A DNA stretch of 64,000 nucleotides from Wenzhouxiangella sediminis (GCF_003410055.1 NZ_QUZK01000047.1:1-64000), one strand, 5' to 3'. Shown: positions 1 to 8,757, counted from the first letter of the stretch. Notes: generated by a model not told the origin, from the letters alone. Program-made: numbers and translations.

Positions 1-259
1 GTGAGTCGCCGCAAGACCCCGCGAAGCGGGCCCGGGCGAAACAGATTTTGACTTGTCGAGACCCGCACACCGACCGGTGCCGCCAAGCTCACCCAAGCCT
101 TTGACGTGTCGAGACCCCCACAACGCCCCGTGCCGCCAGCCCGACCCAGGCCTCCAACGCAAAACGCGCCGAAACCAACAAACCAACTAACGAACTAACG
201 AACTAACGAACAAACCAAGAAGCGAACAAACGCCGCCCGGCACGGCCGGCGCCAAAGAA
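1..259. other. Non-coding leader of the window with a 53-bp direct repeat and low-complexity tract
   Basis: No convincing gene is seen here. Two adjacent diverged copies of a ~53-bp unit (47-99 and 100-152) both start with TTTGAC-TGTCGAGACC and contain GTGCCGCC. The stretch 175-235 is a tract of short AACTAACG/AACAAACC-type units. Short open frames in it have no family resemblance and the composition is repeat-like. Confidence 0.5.
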
Positions 260-282
260 AAACCCCGCCAGTGGCGGGGTTT
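260..282 (-). terminator. Rho-independent terminator of the cold-shock gene
   Basis: A perfect 10-bp stem (AAACCCCGCC / GGCGGGGTTT) with a 3-nt loop lies 28 bases past the stop codon of the minus-strand cold-shock gene. On the minus strand the stem is followed by a T-rich run (TTTTTC), as expected for an intrinsic terminator. Confidence 0.85.
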
Positions 283-310
283 CTCGGCAAAGCTGCTTGA
301 ATCGAAACCC

Positions 311-520
311 TTACAGGGTGACGACGTTCGCGGCCTGCGGGCCCTTCGGGCCGTCGGTGACGTCGAAGCTCACCTTGGCGCCTTCGGTCAGGGTCTTGAA
401 ACCCGAGCCGGTCAGGGCGCTGAAATGCACGAAGACGTCGGAGCCACCGCCGTCCTGGGAAATGAAGCCGAAGCCCTTCGCGTCGTTGAACCACTTCACG
501 GTTCCGGTATTGCTGGACAT
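311..520 (-). CDS. Cold-shock domain protein (CspA family)
   Basis: A 69-residue single cold-shock domain. RNP1 (KGFGFI, residues 15-20) and RNP2 (VFVHF, 29-33) are intact, as is the N-terminal GTVKWFN strand typical of CspA proteins. The family binds single-stranded RNA/DNA and melts RNA secondary structure in the cytoplasm. The start was placed at the internal ATG giving [11 protein letters not shown] because this is the usual family N terminus; the longer open frame only adds 30 untypical residues. A terminator follows directly and a ~200-nt upstream region without genes could be a long 5' leader, as in cold-inducible csp genes. Which Csp paralogue this is cannot be told from the sequence. 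Confidence 0.95.
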   Translation of the reverse strand: MSSNTGTVKWFNDAKGFGFISQDGGGSDVFVHFSALTGSGFKTLTEGAKVSFDVTDGPKGPQAANVVTL

Positions 521-957
521 GATGTCTTTTACCTTTTCAAATATTTCGATGTAAGGGGTACGGCCGTATGGCCGGTCCCGGTTGTGCTGTATCGGGAATC
601 GGTCGACCACACGCGCATTCGCGCGCCGTGGAACGGCCGTTCCTTAGAACCAGATGGTGGAAAATGAGGGGGTAGACGGGAAGGAATACTTTCAGATTCG
701 ACCACTGCTGTGTTCCGCAGCACCTCGCACTATACGCGCAGTTTCGACAAATAGCTACAACTATTTCGAGAATCTTCTGCGGGCCTTGCAACCGGAGGCA
801 GACGCACCCACCATAGGGGAACCGGATGGATGGACATCCGGACACCCAATTACCCTCGCAGACTGCACCGCTCCTTCCATCACAACCGCTGCGGCTCCCG
901 GCCGCCCGGCGTTCGCATGCTGCGTCGATCAATACCGGCCCGGAGGCCGCCCCCGAA
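521..957. promoter_or_regulatory. Divergent intergenic region with candidate csp promoter and long 5' leader
   Basis: This 437-base gap separates the minus-strand cold-shock gene from the plus-strand RRM gene. On the minus strand a -10-like TATAGT lies at 734-729, which would give a leader of roughly 200 nt; no good -35 at ideal spacing is seen. A perfect 14-bp palindrome (GGAACGGCCGTTCC, 630-643) falls inside this leader and could form a hairpin. Long structured leaders are known for cold-inducible csp mRNAs, so the reading is plausible but inferred. No gene is supported in the gap. Confidence 0.35.
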
Positions 958-1221
958 ATGAAAACCCTCTTTGTCAGAAACATCCATCCTGAAACCCGCG
1001 AAAAGGACCTGCGCGAGTTGTTCTCCCACCACGGCACCGTCCGCGGCCTGAAGCTGCCGATGGACATCTTCACTCGCCGCTGCAAGGGTGTGGCCACGAT
1101 CGACATGGAAGGCCACGAAGCTCGCGCTGCCCAGGCCGGCCTGGACGGATCGATGTTCAACGGCCAGGCCATCCAGGTGCGCGAGGAGCGCCCGCGCGGC
1201 AAGCGCGGCGGACGCCGCTAG
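958..1221 (+). CDS. RNA-recognition-motif (RRM) protein
   Basis: An 87-residue protein made of one RRM. RNP2 (LFVRNI, residues 4-9) and RNP1 (KGVATIDM, 43-50) are recognisable and the C terminus is a short Arg/Gly/Lys-rich tail (RPRGKRGGRR). Such small bacterial RRM proteins bind RNA and are often cold-responsive; its divergent position next to a cold-shock gene fits that, but the link is inference. The start at 958 was chosen because MKTLFVRNI is the family N terminus and GGAGG lies 11 bases upstream; the open frame extends 44 further codons upstream without RRM-like sequence. Confidence 0.9.
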   Translation: MKTLFVRNIHPETREKDLRELFSHHGTVRGLKLPMDIFTRRCKGVATIDMEGHEARAAQAGLDGSMFNGQAIQVREERPRGKRGGRR

Positions 1222-1278
1222 AGACTCGAACGTCGGGGTGATACGCTGGAAGGCGGGCTCCAACCCGCGCCAGCGATC

Positions 1279-1824
1279 ATGCCCGGCGAGCTCACGCAAC
1301 TGCTGCACGCCGCCAGCGAAGGCGACCAGCCGGCTCTGAATCGGCTCGTCGCCCTGTTGTACGTCGACCTCAAGCAGCTCGCGCATCGCTGCCGCCGCGG
1401 CTCCGAGGCGGTGGACACGACCGCCCTGGTCCACGAGTGCTACCTGCGCTTTCTCAACAGCGGCGATCTCGCCGTCAACGATCGCGCGCATTTCCTTAAT
1501 CTCTCGGCGCGCATCATGCGCCAGCTCTTGTGCGACTTTGCCCGCGAGCGGCTGGCCGGGAAGCGGGGCGGCGGTGCCGCCCACTTCGAGCTGCGCGACG
1601 ACGACGCCGTCGAGCGGGCCGAGGCCGAACGCTTTCTGGCGGTCGACCAGGCCCTCGAACAACTGGCCGAAACCGAACCCACCCGAGCGCACGTAGTGGA
1701 GTGCCGCTTCTTCGCCGGCCTGACCGAAGAGGAAACGGCCGAGGCGACCGGGCGCTCCCTGCGATCCGTCCAGCGCGACTGGCAGCAGGCGCGCGACTGG
1801 CTCGGAAGGCGCCTGCAGTCATGA
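1279..1824 (+). CDS. ECF sigma factor, X6/ECF-STK type
   Basis: A 181-residue sigma-70 family protein with region 2 (about residues 12-90, DTTALVHECYLRFL...NLSARIMRQLLCDFAR) and region 4 (about 125-175, LTEEETAEATGRSLRSVQRDWQQAR). The TTALVHE(C/A)YL and RDW.QAR.WL signatures match the subfamily usually encoded beside Ser/Thr kinases (TIGR02999-like), which directs RNA polymerase to a small regulon. Its stop overlaps the start of the following kinase gene (ATGA at 1821-1824), so the two are translationally coupled. No anti-sigma gene of the usual zinc type is nearby, so control by the kinase is likely (inference). Confidence 0.92.
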   Translation: MPGELTQLLHAASEGDQPALNRLVALLYVDLKQLAHRCRRGSEAVDTTALVHECYLRFLNSGDLAVNDRAHFLNLSARIMRQLLCDFARERLAGKRGGGAAHFELRDDDAVERAEAERFLAVDQALEQLAETEPTRAHVVECRFFAGLTEEETAEATGRSLRSVQRDWQQARDWLGRRLQS

Positions 1825-4277
1825 GCGGCGATGATCCGCTCCGGCCCGGTGGTGCGCTCGAGGGACGGCTCTTCCAGCGTTTCCTCACGCATCTCAGCCA
1901 GGTGCGCGAGCCGGAGCCCGGTGAGCGCATCGGCGCCTGGAAGATCCTGCGCGAACTCGGACGCGGCGGCAGCGGCGTGGTCTATCTGGCCGAGCGCGCC
2001 GACGGCGCCTACGACCAGCAAGTCGCGCTCAAATGGCTGCGCAGCGACCGGCCCGTACCCGGTGGCCGCGAAGTGCTGGCCCGCGAGCGCGAAATGCTCG
2101 CCAGCCTCGACCACCCCAACATCGCCCGCCTGATCGACGGCGGCGAAACCGACGACGGTATGCGCTGGTTCGCCATGGACTTCGCCCCGGGCGAGACCAT
2201 CGACCGGGCCGTCGAGCCATTTGACCGGCGCGAACGCGTCGAACTGGTCGGCATGCTCTGCCGCGCCGTTCACCACGCCCATCGCCGCGGACTGATCCAC
2301 GGCGACATCAAGCCCTCCAACGTCCTGGTCGACGAACAGCGACGGCCGCGCCTGGTCGATTTCGGCATCTCGCGCCTGCGCCGGGCCGGTCCCGGCAGCA
2401 GCTACGGCATGACGCCCGACTACGCCAGCCCGGAGCAGCGCGCGGGCGCCGATCTCACCACCGCATCGGACATCTGGCAACTCGGGCACCTGCTCGAAGA
2501 CCTGCTTGAAGACTCCCCGGGGGCCGACGCCCTGCCGGCCGACCTTTCGGCGATCGTGCAGCGGGCCACGCAGGCGGCGCCGGAGGATCGCTACGCCTCG
2601 GCCTCGGCCATGGCCGCCGATATCGAGGCCTGGCTGGGAGCCCGTCCCGTGGCTGCGCGCAACGGCGGTCCGGTTTATCGCCTCTCGCGGTTCGTGCGGC
2701 GCAACCGGGCGCTGTCGGCCGTCTCCGTCCTGGCGCTGCTGGTGATCGTCGTCGGCGGCGCCTGGCTGACCTGGCAGCTCGCGCTCGAGCGCGACCGCGC
2801 GCGGATGCAGGCCGAGCGCGCCGAAGCGGCCCTGGCCGAGACCGAGTCGGCGCTGGCGCGCGCCGAAGCGCTGCGCGACTTTCTCATCGGACTGTTCCGC
2901 GCCGCCGAGCCCGACCGTCCGCGCAATCAACTGCCCTCGACCGAAAATCTGTTGGCGCTCGGCGCTCGCCGGGCGTTGCGCGAGGACAGCGCGCCGCCGG
3001 GCGAACGCGTTTCCATGTTGCTGACGCTGGCGCATGTCTACCTGACGCGCACGTTGCGTGAAGAAGCCGAGCCGCTGCTTGCCGAAGCCGTGCGCCTGGG
3101 CCGGGAGAGCGTTGATGAGCGTCCGGAAGACCTGGCGCGGGCGCTGCACCTGCAGGGGTATGCGGCCCTGTCGGCCCAGCGCTACGACCGCGCCGAACAG
3201 CGCCTGGCCGAGGCCGAGTCGGTGGCCGCCGGCCACCCGCGAGCGCGCGAGACGTGGATCGCCGCGCGTGCCCACCGAGGCTGGCTGCGCCTGATCACCG
3301 GGCGAAGTCGCGAAGCCCTGGAACTGGTCGAGCCCGTCTACGAAACCGTGGAATCCGGTTCTCCGGCCGAATCGCGCGGACGCCTGCAGCTGACCAACAC
3401 GCTGGCCTTCGCCCTTTCGTCGACCGGTAGCGGGGCACGTGCGTTCGAAGTGCGTCAGCGGGCCGCCGAACTCAGCCGGCGACTCGATGGGCCGCAGAGC
3501 CGTGGCTATGCCATCCAGCTCGGGAACCTGGGTGGTCAGGCCTTGAGTCGTGGCCGGCTGAACGATGCCGAAGACGCGCTCGAGCGCGCCATCGCGCTGT
3601 ATGACCGGATCTATCAGCGGCCGGTTGCCTTGCGGGCGACGGCCAGGGCGAATCTGGCAAACCTGCATCTCCACCGCGGGGAATACGACAAAGCGCTGGC
3701 GTCCATTCGCGATTCGGCCAGAGAATGGGCCGATGTGGAAGACCGGCGGTTGGAAGACTACGAGTTCTATCATCACCACCGCGGTCGATTGCTGTCCCGC
3801 ATGAACCGCTGGGAAGCCGCGGAATCGGCATTGGCCCGAGCGCGCGAGCTGTTTGCCGGCAGGGACCGGCCAAAGCCTCTGGGCCGGATGATGACAGCCG
3901 TCTATCACGAACGCGCGAAATGCCGGCTCGGGCGAACCGACACCGCCCTGGACACCCTCGATGCGCTCGCTGCTCGATTGATCGAAAGCGGGCGGGATAC
4001 GCCGGAGCGGCGGGGAGAACTGGCGGAATCGAAGGCGACTTGCCTGCATTTTGCGGGCCGGCACGAGCAGGCACTTGCCGAGATTCGAAAGAGCCTCGAG
4101 GCCTTCGATCCGCCGGGCTACGCCATGGTGCGCGCCCAGCGCCAGCTTCTGCGCGCCGATGTCTTGTCGTCCCTCGAAAGGGCGGCGCCGTCGCGGGCGG
4201 CTGCTGCGGAGGCTTCCCGGCTACTGCGCGAGGCCGGCCTGGGGTCCCACCCCGTGCTGTCCCGGGCCCCGGAGTGA
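1821..4277 (+). CDS. Transmembrane Ser/Thr protein kinase with TPR-like C-terminal half
   Basis: 818 residues. The N-terminal kinase domain (about 38-275) has the glycine loop GRGGSGVVY (48-55), invariant Lys71, catalytic HGDIKPSN (160-167; HGD instead of HRD), DFG (180-182) and SPEQ (203-206). One hydrophobic segment (about 297-317) is followed by an Ala/Glu/Arg coiled-coil stretch and then a long helical-repeat region resembling tetratricopeptide repeats to the end. The topology implies a cytoplasmic kinase and a TPR sensor/scaffold across the inner membrane. ATG at 1821 overlaps the sigma factor stop. The kinase probably phosphorylates or otherwise controls the coupled ECF sigma factor; that partnership is known for this gene order, not shown here. 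Confidence 0.92.
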   Translation: MSGDDPLRPGGALEGRLFQRFLTHLSQVREPEPGERIGAWKILRELGRGGSGVVYLAERADGAYDQQVALKWLRSDRPVPGGREVLAREREMLASLDHPNIARLIDGGETDDGMRWFAMDFAPGETIDRAVEPFDRRERVELVGMLCRAVHHAHRRGLIHGDIKPSNVLVDEQRRPRLVDFGISRLRRAGPGSSYGMTPDYASPEQRAGADLTTASDIWQLGHLLEDLLEDSPGADALPADLSAIVQRATQAAPEDRYASASAMAADIEAWLGARPVAARNGGPVYRLSRFVRRNRALSAVSVLALLVIVVGGAWLTWQLALERDRARMQAERAEAALAETESALARAEALRDFLIGLFRAAEPDRPRNQLPSTENLLALGARRALREDSAPPGERVSMLLTLAHVYLTRTLREEAEPLLAEAVRLGRESVDERPEDLARALHLQGYAALSAQRYDRAEQRLAEAESVAAGHPRARETWIAARAHRGWLRLITGRSREALELVEPVYETVESGSPAESRGRLQLTNTLAFALSSTGSGARAFEVRQRAAELSRRLDGPQSRGYAIQLGNLGGQALSRGRLNDAEDALERAIALYDRIYQRPVALRATARANLANLHLHRGEYDKALASIRDSAREWADVEDRRLEDYEFYHHHRGRLLSRMNRWEAAESALARARELFAGRDRPKPLGRMMTAVYHERAKCRLGRTDTALDTLDALAARLIESGRDTPERRGELAESKATCLHFAGRHEQALAEIRKSLEAFDPPGYAMVRAQRQLLRADVLSSLERAAPSRAAAAEASRLLREAGLGSHPVLSRAPE

Positions 4278-4348
4278 GAAAGCTGGCGGGCGCACCGTCC
4301 GCCTTCCGTGTCCCTTGATATCGACAACCCGGAATGACGGAGAAAGCC

Positions 4349-4813
4349 ATGTCCAGATCAAGTCTAAGGATTGCCGCAACGGTCGCTGCGCTCGCGTTTG
4401 TCGTGTCTGCATGGGCCGACGATCACGCCAAAGTCATCGGCGCCAACAGCGAAGCCATCCAGTGGGGGCCGTGCCCGGCCTTCTTTCCCGATACCTGCCG
4501 CATCGGCGTGCTGCACGGCAATCCGGCCGAACCGCGCGCCGACATCTTCTTCAAGGTGCCGGCGAACACGGACCTGGTGGCCCACACCCACACCTCGGCC
4601 GAGCGCATGGTGCTGGTCTCCGGCCGCATGCGGGTCGACTACGAAGGCCAGGACCCGGCCGTGATCGAGACCGGATCCTACGCCTACGGCCCGCCCGGCC
4701 GGGCGCACTCGGCGCGCTGCCTCGACGCCGGCGAATGCGTGCTGTTCATCGCGTTCAACGAGCCGATCGACGCCATGCCCGTCGAGGAGCAGTCCATGGA
4801 CGCGCCGGAGTGA
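4349..4813 (+). CDS. Secreted cupin-domain protein
   Basis: 154 residues with an N-terminal signal peptide (SLRIAATVAALAFVVSAWA, cleavage near ADD) followed by one cupin barrel. Cupin metal ligands are visible as H-T-H...E (residues about 80-87, AHTHTSAERMVLVSG) and a second motif around YGPPGRAHS. The start at 4349 has GGAG six bases upstream; an upstream in-frame ATG at 4334 would only add five residues. Substrate unknown. It overlaps the next gene by 4 bases (GTGA). Confidence 0.8.
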   Translation: MSRSSLRIAATVAALAFVVSAWADDHAKVIGANSEAIQWGPCPAFFPDTCRIGVLHGNPAEPRADIFFKVPANTDLVAHTHTSAERMVLVSGRMRVDYEGQDPAVIETGSYAYGPPGRAHSARCLDAGECVLFIAFNEPIDAMPVEEQSMDAPE

Positions 4814-5262
4814 ATGCCAAGGCACAGGCTCGAGCGGGCGTGCATTCCGGCCGCTGCTTCTGCGGCGCGGTCGAGATCGAGGTGCGCGGCGAGCCCGCGG
4901 CCATGGGCTATTGCCACTGCGAGTCCTGCCGACACTGGTCGGCCGGGCCGGTCAACGCCTTCACCCTGTGGCCGCCTGATGCGGTCACCGTCACGCGCGG
5001 CGGGGACCGCCTGGGCGCCTACAGCAAGACTCCGAAAAGCGTGCGCAAGTGGTGCACCGAATGCGGCGGTCACGTGCTGACCGACCATCCCGAACTGGGC
5101 CTGGTCGACGTCTATGCGGCGATCATTCCCGACTTTCCCTTCCGGCCGGGTGTGCACGTGCACTACGGCGAGAGCGTCCTGAAGATCCACGACGGCATCG
5201 AAAAGCAGCGCGACGTGCCGGCCGAAATGGGCGGCTCGGGCCAGCTCGTGCCGGAAGGCTGA
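4810..5262 (+). CDS. GFA-family zinc protein (glutathione-dependent formaldehyde-activating enzyme fold)
   Basis: 150 residues. The fold is recognised from its cysteine pairs: GRCFCGAV, CHCESCR and CTECGG, which bind two zinc ions in Gfa/CENP-V-like proteins. GTG at 4810 overlaps the TGA of the cupin gene, indicating coupled translation; the open frame continues far upstream only as a shadow of the kinase gene. The family name derives from one formaldehyde-activating member; most paralogues have unknown substrates, so no reaction is assigned. Confidence 0.85.
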   Translation: MNAKAQARAGVHSGRCFCGAVEIEVRGEPAAMGYCHCESCRHWSAGPVNAFTLWPPDAVTVTRGGDRLGAYSKTPKSVRKWCTECGGHVLTDHPELGLVDVYAAIIPDFPFRPGVHVHYGESVLKIHDGIEKQRDVPAEMGGSGQLVPEG

Positions 5263-5331
5263 ATTGGCTGGCGGGGTATGGCCGGGCCCGCCGTATCCCC
5301 GGGTAGGCTTACACACCGAAGGAGGGCCGCC

Positions 5332-6147
5332 ATGCAGAAAGGCCTGATCCTGCTGTTCGGAATCGTCACCTACCTGTTTTTCTTCGTGGCGTTCCTCTAT
5401 TTCATCGCTTTCGTCGGCAACCTGCAGACCACCGCGCTGGCCGATGCCTGGCCGGCGCTGGTCGAGCTCGTGCCGTACTCGGTCAGCTTCGGGCGCGAGA
5501 CAGGACCGCCGGCGCTGGCGGTGGCCATCAACCTGGGCCTGATCGCCCTGTTCGGCGCGCAGCACAGCATCATGGCGCGCTCGGGCTTCAAGTCGTGGCT
5601 GGCGAGCCACTTGCCCCGCTCGGCCGAACGCAGCGTCTACGTGCTCTTGTCGACGGCCCTGCTGGTGCTGCTGATGTGGCAGTGGCGGCCGATGGGGCCC
5701 GTGCTGTGGTCGGTGGATGCCGCCGTGGGGCAGGTCGTGCTCTGGAGTCTCGTCGCGATCGGGTTCGCGATGGTCTTCGTCTCCACCTTCCTGATCGACC
5801 ACTTCGACCTGTTCGGGCTCAAGCAGGTCTGGTCGCAGTTTCGTGGTCGCGAAGTGCAGCCGCCCCGATTCGTCACACCGCTGTTCTACCGGGTCGTGCG
5901 CCACCCGCTCTACCTCGGCTTCCTGATCGCCTTCTGGGCGGCGCCGACGATGACGCTCGGCCACCTGCTGTTCGCCGCAGGCATGTCCGCCTACATCCTC
6001 GTCGGGGTCAAGCTCGAGGAGCGCGACCTGGTCCGATATCTCGGTTCGGACTACGAGCGCTATCGCGAGCAGGTGCCGCAGCTCGTCCCGGTACCCGGCC
6101 GCGCCTGGCGCGACCGGGCCGGGAGGCAATCGGCGATGGCCGACTAG
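5332..6147 (+). CDS. mddA: MddA-like methanethiol S-methyltransferase (NnrU-related membrane methyltransferase)
   Basis: 271 residues, about six membrane segments. Diagnostic stretches AQHSIMARSGFKSW (about 81-94), ERSVYVLLSTALL and WQWRP, and the C-terminal VRHPLYLGFLIAFWA...EERDLV of isoprenylcysteine-methyltransferase-like enzymes are all present. MddA uses S-adenosylmethionine to turn methanethiol into dimethyl sulfide at the inner membrane. GGAGG sits six bases before the ATG at 5332. The gene converges on cysteine synthase with stop codons sharing a CTAG, an apt neighbour for sulfur metabolism. Assignment to MddA rather than another NnrU-like member is by motif memory only. Confidence 0.78.
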   Translation: MQKGLILLFGIVTYLFFFVAFLYFIAFVGNLQTTALADAWPALVELVPYSVSFGRETGPPALAVAINLGLIALFGAQHSIMARSGFKSWLASHLPRSAERSVYVLLSTALLVLLMWQWRPMGPVLWSVDAAVGQVVLWSLVAIGFAMVFVSTFLIDHFDLFGLKQVWSQFRGREVQPPRFVTPLFYRVVRHPLYLGFLIAFWAAPTMTLGHLLFAAGMSAYILVGVKLEERDLVRYLGSDYERYREQVPQLVPVPGRAWRDRAGRQSAMAD

Positions 6148-7106
6148 CCCTGCTCGGCCAGCCAGTCGTCATCCGAGCCTTCGTGGATGTCCTCGAACAG
6201 GTAGGTCGACAGGTAGCGTTCGCCGGTGTCGGGCAGCATCGCGAGGATGCCTGATCCCTCGGGCGCCTTCTCTGCGACCTTCAGCGCGGCGGCCACGGTG
6301 CCGCCGCCGGAGATGCCGGTGAAGATGCCTTCCCTGCGCGCCAGTTCCAGCGCGGTATCGCGGGCTTCCTCGTCGGTAACCGGCACGATCTCGTCGGCGA
6401 TGTCGACCTTGAGCACCTTGGGAATGAAGTCCGGCGTCCAGCCCTGGATCTTGTGTGCCTCCCAGGGCTTGCCCGCCATCAGCTGCGCCTTGTCCGGCTC
6501 GGTGGCGATGACCTTGATGCCGGGCCGGGCCAGCTTGAGCATCTCGCCGGCCCCGGTCATGGTGCCGCCCGTGCCCCAGCCGGTCACGAAGTAGTCCAGC
6601 CGCCGCCCGGCGAAGTCGCGCAGGATTTCCGGCCCCGTGGTGTTGCGGTGGTAGGCCGGATTGGCCTCGTTCTCGAACTGCCGCGCCAGGAACCAGCCGT
6701 GCTTGTCGGCGAGTTCGGCCGCCTTCTTGACCATGCCGGTGCCCTTCTCTTCCTTGGGCGTGAGAATCAGCTTGGCGCCGAGCGCGCGCATCAGCTTGCG
6801 CCGCTCGATCGAGAAGGTCTCGACCATCACCGCCACGAAGGGATAACCCTTGGCTGCGCAGACCATCGCCAGCGCGATGCCGGTGTTGCCCGAGGTCGCC
6901 TCGACCACCGTCTGGCCGGGCTTGAGATCCCCGCGCCGCTCGGCGTCCTCGATGATGCCGATCGCCAGTCGGTCCTTCACCGACGAGAGCGGGTTGAAGA
7001 ACTCCGCCTTGACGTAGAAATCGACGTGCGACGGGGCCAGGCGGTTGATGCGCACCACCGGCGTGCGGCCGATGGTCTGGAGAATGTTGTCGTGAATCAT
7101 GTCCAT
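6144..7106 (-). CDS. cysK: Cysteine synthase (O-acetylserine sulfhydrylase)
   Basis: 320 residues, full length for the family. The PLP lysine lies in NPLSSVKDRLA, the phosphate-binding/substrate loop in EATSGNTGIALA, and the glycine-rich cofactor loop in TGWGTGGTMTG. It makes L-cysteine from O-acetylserine and sulfide in the cytoplasm. The start codon at 7106 gives MDMIHDNILQTIGRTP; the ATG two codons later is equally possible. A CysM or cystathionine-beta-synthase-like specificity cannot be excluded. Confidence 0.9.
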   Translation of the reverse strand: MDMIHDNILQTIGRTPVVRINRLAPSHVDFYVKAEFFNPLSSVKDRLAIGIIEDAERRGDLKPGQTVVEATSGNTGIALAMVCAAKGYPFVAVMVETFSIERRKLMRALGAKLILTPKEEKGTGMVKKAAELADKHGWFLARQFENEANPAYHRNTTGPEILRDFAGRRLDYFVTGWGTGGTMTGAGEMLKLARPGIKVIATEPDKAQLMAGKPWEAHKIQGWTPDFIPKVLKVDIADEIVPVTDEEARDTALELARREGIFTGISGGGTVAAALKVAEKAPEGSGILAMLPDTGERYLSTYLFEDIHEGSDDDWLAEQG

Positions 7107-7238
7107 CCCTCCCGGATTCGGGTGTGGGTGCTATGACAGCGAAAAGGCGCTCGGGTTGACCGGCGCCGCCCGAACTGAACAACGCGTCTGTGAGCCCTTA
7201 GCGTACACTTCCCGAGGGTTTCGAGGAGTGAATAGCGG

Positions 7239-7841
7239 GTGCAGGAGCCGGCGCTGCAACTCGAAGGCGTCTCGATCGGCGCCCTGAGCGACATCGACCT
7301 GGCGATCGCGCCCGGGGAGGTCGTCTGCCTGTCCGGGCCGTCGGGTTCGGGCAAGTCGCGCCTGCTCCGGGCGGTGGCCGATCTCGAAGCCCACGGCGGG
7401 CGGATCCGGCTCGGCGATCGTGACCAGGCGGCCATGCACGCGCATGCCTGGCGCCGCGCGGTGATGCTGGTGCCGGCCGAGAGCCAGTGGTGGCACGAGC
7501 GGGTCGGCGAACACTTTGCCCGTGACATGCCGGAGACGCTGGCCGAGCTGGGCTTCGAGGCCGAGGTGGTCGAGTGGTCGATATCCCGCCTTTCCTCCGG
7601 CGAGAAACAGCGGCTGGCCCTGGTCCGCGCCCTGTCCTACGACCCCGAGGCCCTCCTGCTCGACGAGCCCACCGCCAATCTCGATGCGCAAAGTACCGCC
7701 CGCGTCGAGACGTGGTTGACCCGGCTCATTCGCGAGCGACGCCTGCCGGTGCTCTGGGTCGCCCACGACCCCAGCCAGATTGAACGTGTGGGCAGCAGGC
7801 ACTTGAGGATTGCCGGTGATCGCTTGGAGTCGGCGTTGTGA
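7239..7841 (+). CDS. fetA: ABC transporter ATP-binding protein, FetA (YbbL)-like
   Basis: 200 residues. Walker A (GPSGSGKSRLL, about 29-39), signature (SRLSSGEKQRLALVRAL), Walker B (ALLLDEPTANLD) and the H-loop (VAHD) are intact. It starts with GTG at 7239. Its GTGA overlap with the following UPF0014-type permease identifies the pair as FetAB-like, a half-transporter system linked to iron export and oxidative-stress resistance in E. coli. Confidence 0.85.
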   Translation: MQEPALQLEGVSIGALSDIDLAIAPGEVVCLSGPSGSGKSRLLRAVADLEAHGGRIRLGDRDQAAMHAHAWRRAVMLVPAESQWWHERVGEHFARDMPETLAELGFEAEVVEWSISRLSSGEKQRLALVRALSYDPEALLLDEPTANLDAQSTARVETWLTRLIRERRLPVLWVAHDPSQIERVGSRHLRIAGDRLESAL

Positions 7842-8638
7842 CCGGGGTGATCGATCTTGCATGGTGGCAGCTCGCCATCGCGGCGGCGCTGGTGCTGTCC
7901 CTGGCCGGGTGCATGCAGCTTGCCCGGGTGGGGCTGGGCGGATCGCTGCTGGTGGCCGCCGCGCGCACGGTGGTTCAGCTTTCGCTCATCGGCCTGGTGC
8001 TCGAGGCGCTCTTCGCCGTCGGCGCGCTGGGCTGGATTGTGCTGATGGCGTTCGCCATGCTGCTGCTGGCCGGCCGGGAGGTCATGGCGCGACAGAAGTA
8101 TCGACTCGTCGGCGGCTGGGCGTTCGGCATCGGCACCGTGTCCATGTTCGTATCGGCCTTCAGCGTGACCGTGCTCACCCTGGTGGCGGTGATCGGGCCC
8201 GATCCCTGGTATTCGCCGCAGTACGCCATCCCGCTGCTCGGCATGTTGCTGGGCAACACCATGACGGGCGTCGCCCTGAGCCTCGATCGGCTGACGGAAT
8301 CGGCCTGGCGCGAGCGGGCCGTCATCGAGCACCGGCTGATGCTGGGTCAGACCTGGCACGAGGCGATCGGCGAGATGCGCCGCAGCGCCATGCGCTCGGG
8401 CATGATCCCCATCATCAACGCCATGGCCGCTGCCGGCATCGTCAGCCTGCCGGGCATGATGACCGGCCAGATCCTGGCCGGCAGCCCGCCGGCGGTGGCC
8501 GTCGAATACCAGATCCTGATCATGTTCACCATCAGCGCCGGCACCGGTTTCGGCACGATGGTCGCGGTTTCGATGGGCAGCCGCCGCCTGTTCGATGCGC
8601 GCGAGCGGCTCCGAATCGACCGCCTGGATTCCCGATAG
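7838..8638 (+). CDS. fetB: ABC transporter permease, FetB (UPF0014) family
   Basis: 266 residues with about seven hydrophobic segments. The UPF0014/FetB hallmark regions IPLLGMLLGNTMTGVALSLDR and GMIPIINAMAAAGIVSLPGMMTGQI are clearly present, as is the late EYQILIMFTISAGTGFG segment. It starts at GTG 7838, overlapping the stop of the ATPase gene by four bases. Metal specificity (iron versus other) is inferred from the E. coli member only. Confidence 0.88.
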   Translation: MTGVIDLAWWQLAIAAALVLSLAGCMQLARVGLGGSLLVAAARTVVQLSLIGLVLEALFAVGALGWIVLMAFAMLLLAGREVMARQKYRLVGGWAFGIGTVSMFVSAFSVTVLTLVAVIGPDPWYSPQYAIPLLGMLLGNTMTGVALSLDRLTESAWRERAVIEHRLMLGQTWHEAIGEMRRSAMRSGMIPIINAMAAAGIVSLPGMMTGQILAGSPPAVAVEYQILIMFTISAGTGFGTMVAVSMGSRRLFDARERLRIDRLDSR

Positions 8639-8647
8639 GTGAACGCG

Positions 8648-8675
8648 CGCCAAGTGGACTTGCCCGTGCTTGGCG
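8648..8675 (+). terminator. Possible terminator after fetB
   Basis: Inverted repeat CGCCAAG (8648-8654) / CTTGGCG (8669-8675) with a 14-nt loop, followed by TTTACTCTTT, lies 10 bases past the fetB stop. The stem is short, so strength is uncertain. Confidence 0.4.
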
Positions 8676-8757
8676 TTTACTCTTTGCGCCAAAGGGTTCG
8701 AGGGAAACTTCTGCAGATGCTCAAAGGCGCCCGCCGCCAATGCTGGGAGGGTCGATC

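Noticed and set aside
175-235. Possible attachment site or origin-like iteron array
   Set aside because: The units are short and irregular (AACTAACG/AACAAACC), with no tRNA, integrase or replication gene next to them.
1440-4064. Long minus-strand open frame (874 codons) opposite the kinase gene
   Set aside because: Shadow of the high-GC kinase gene; no family motif, while the plus strand has full kinase motifs.
4684-6129. 481-codon minus-strand frame over the GFA and MddA genes
   Set aside because: Low-complexity composition without motifs; opposite strand encodes recognisable families.
7810-8757. Upstream extension of the 7TMR-DISM cyclase frame
   Set aside because: It overlaps fetB in another frame and lacks domain sequence; the GTG at 8758 has a ribosome site and a signal peptide.
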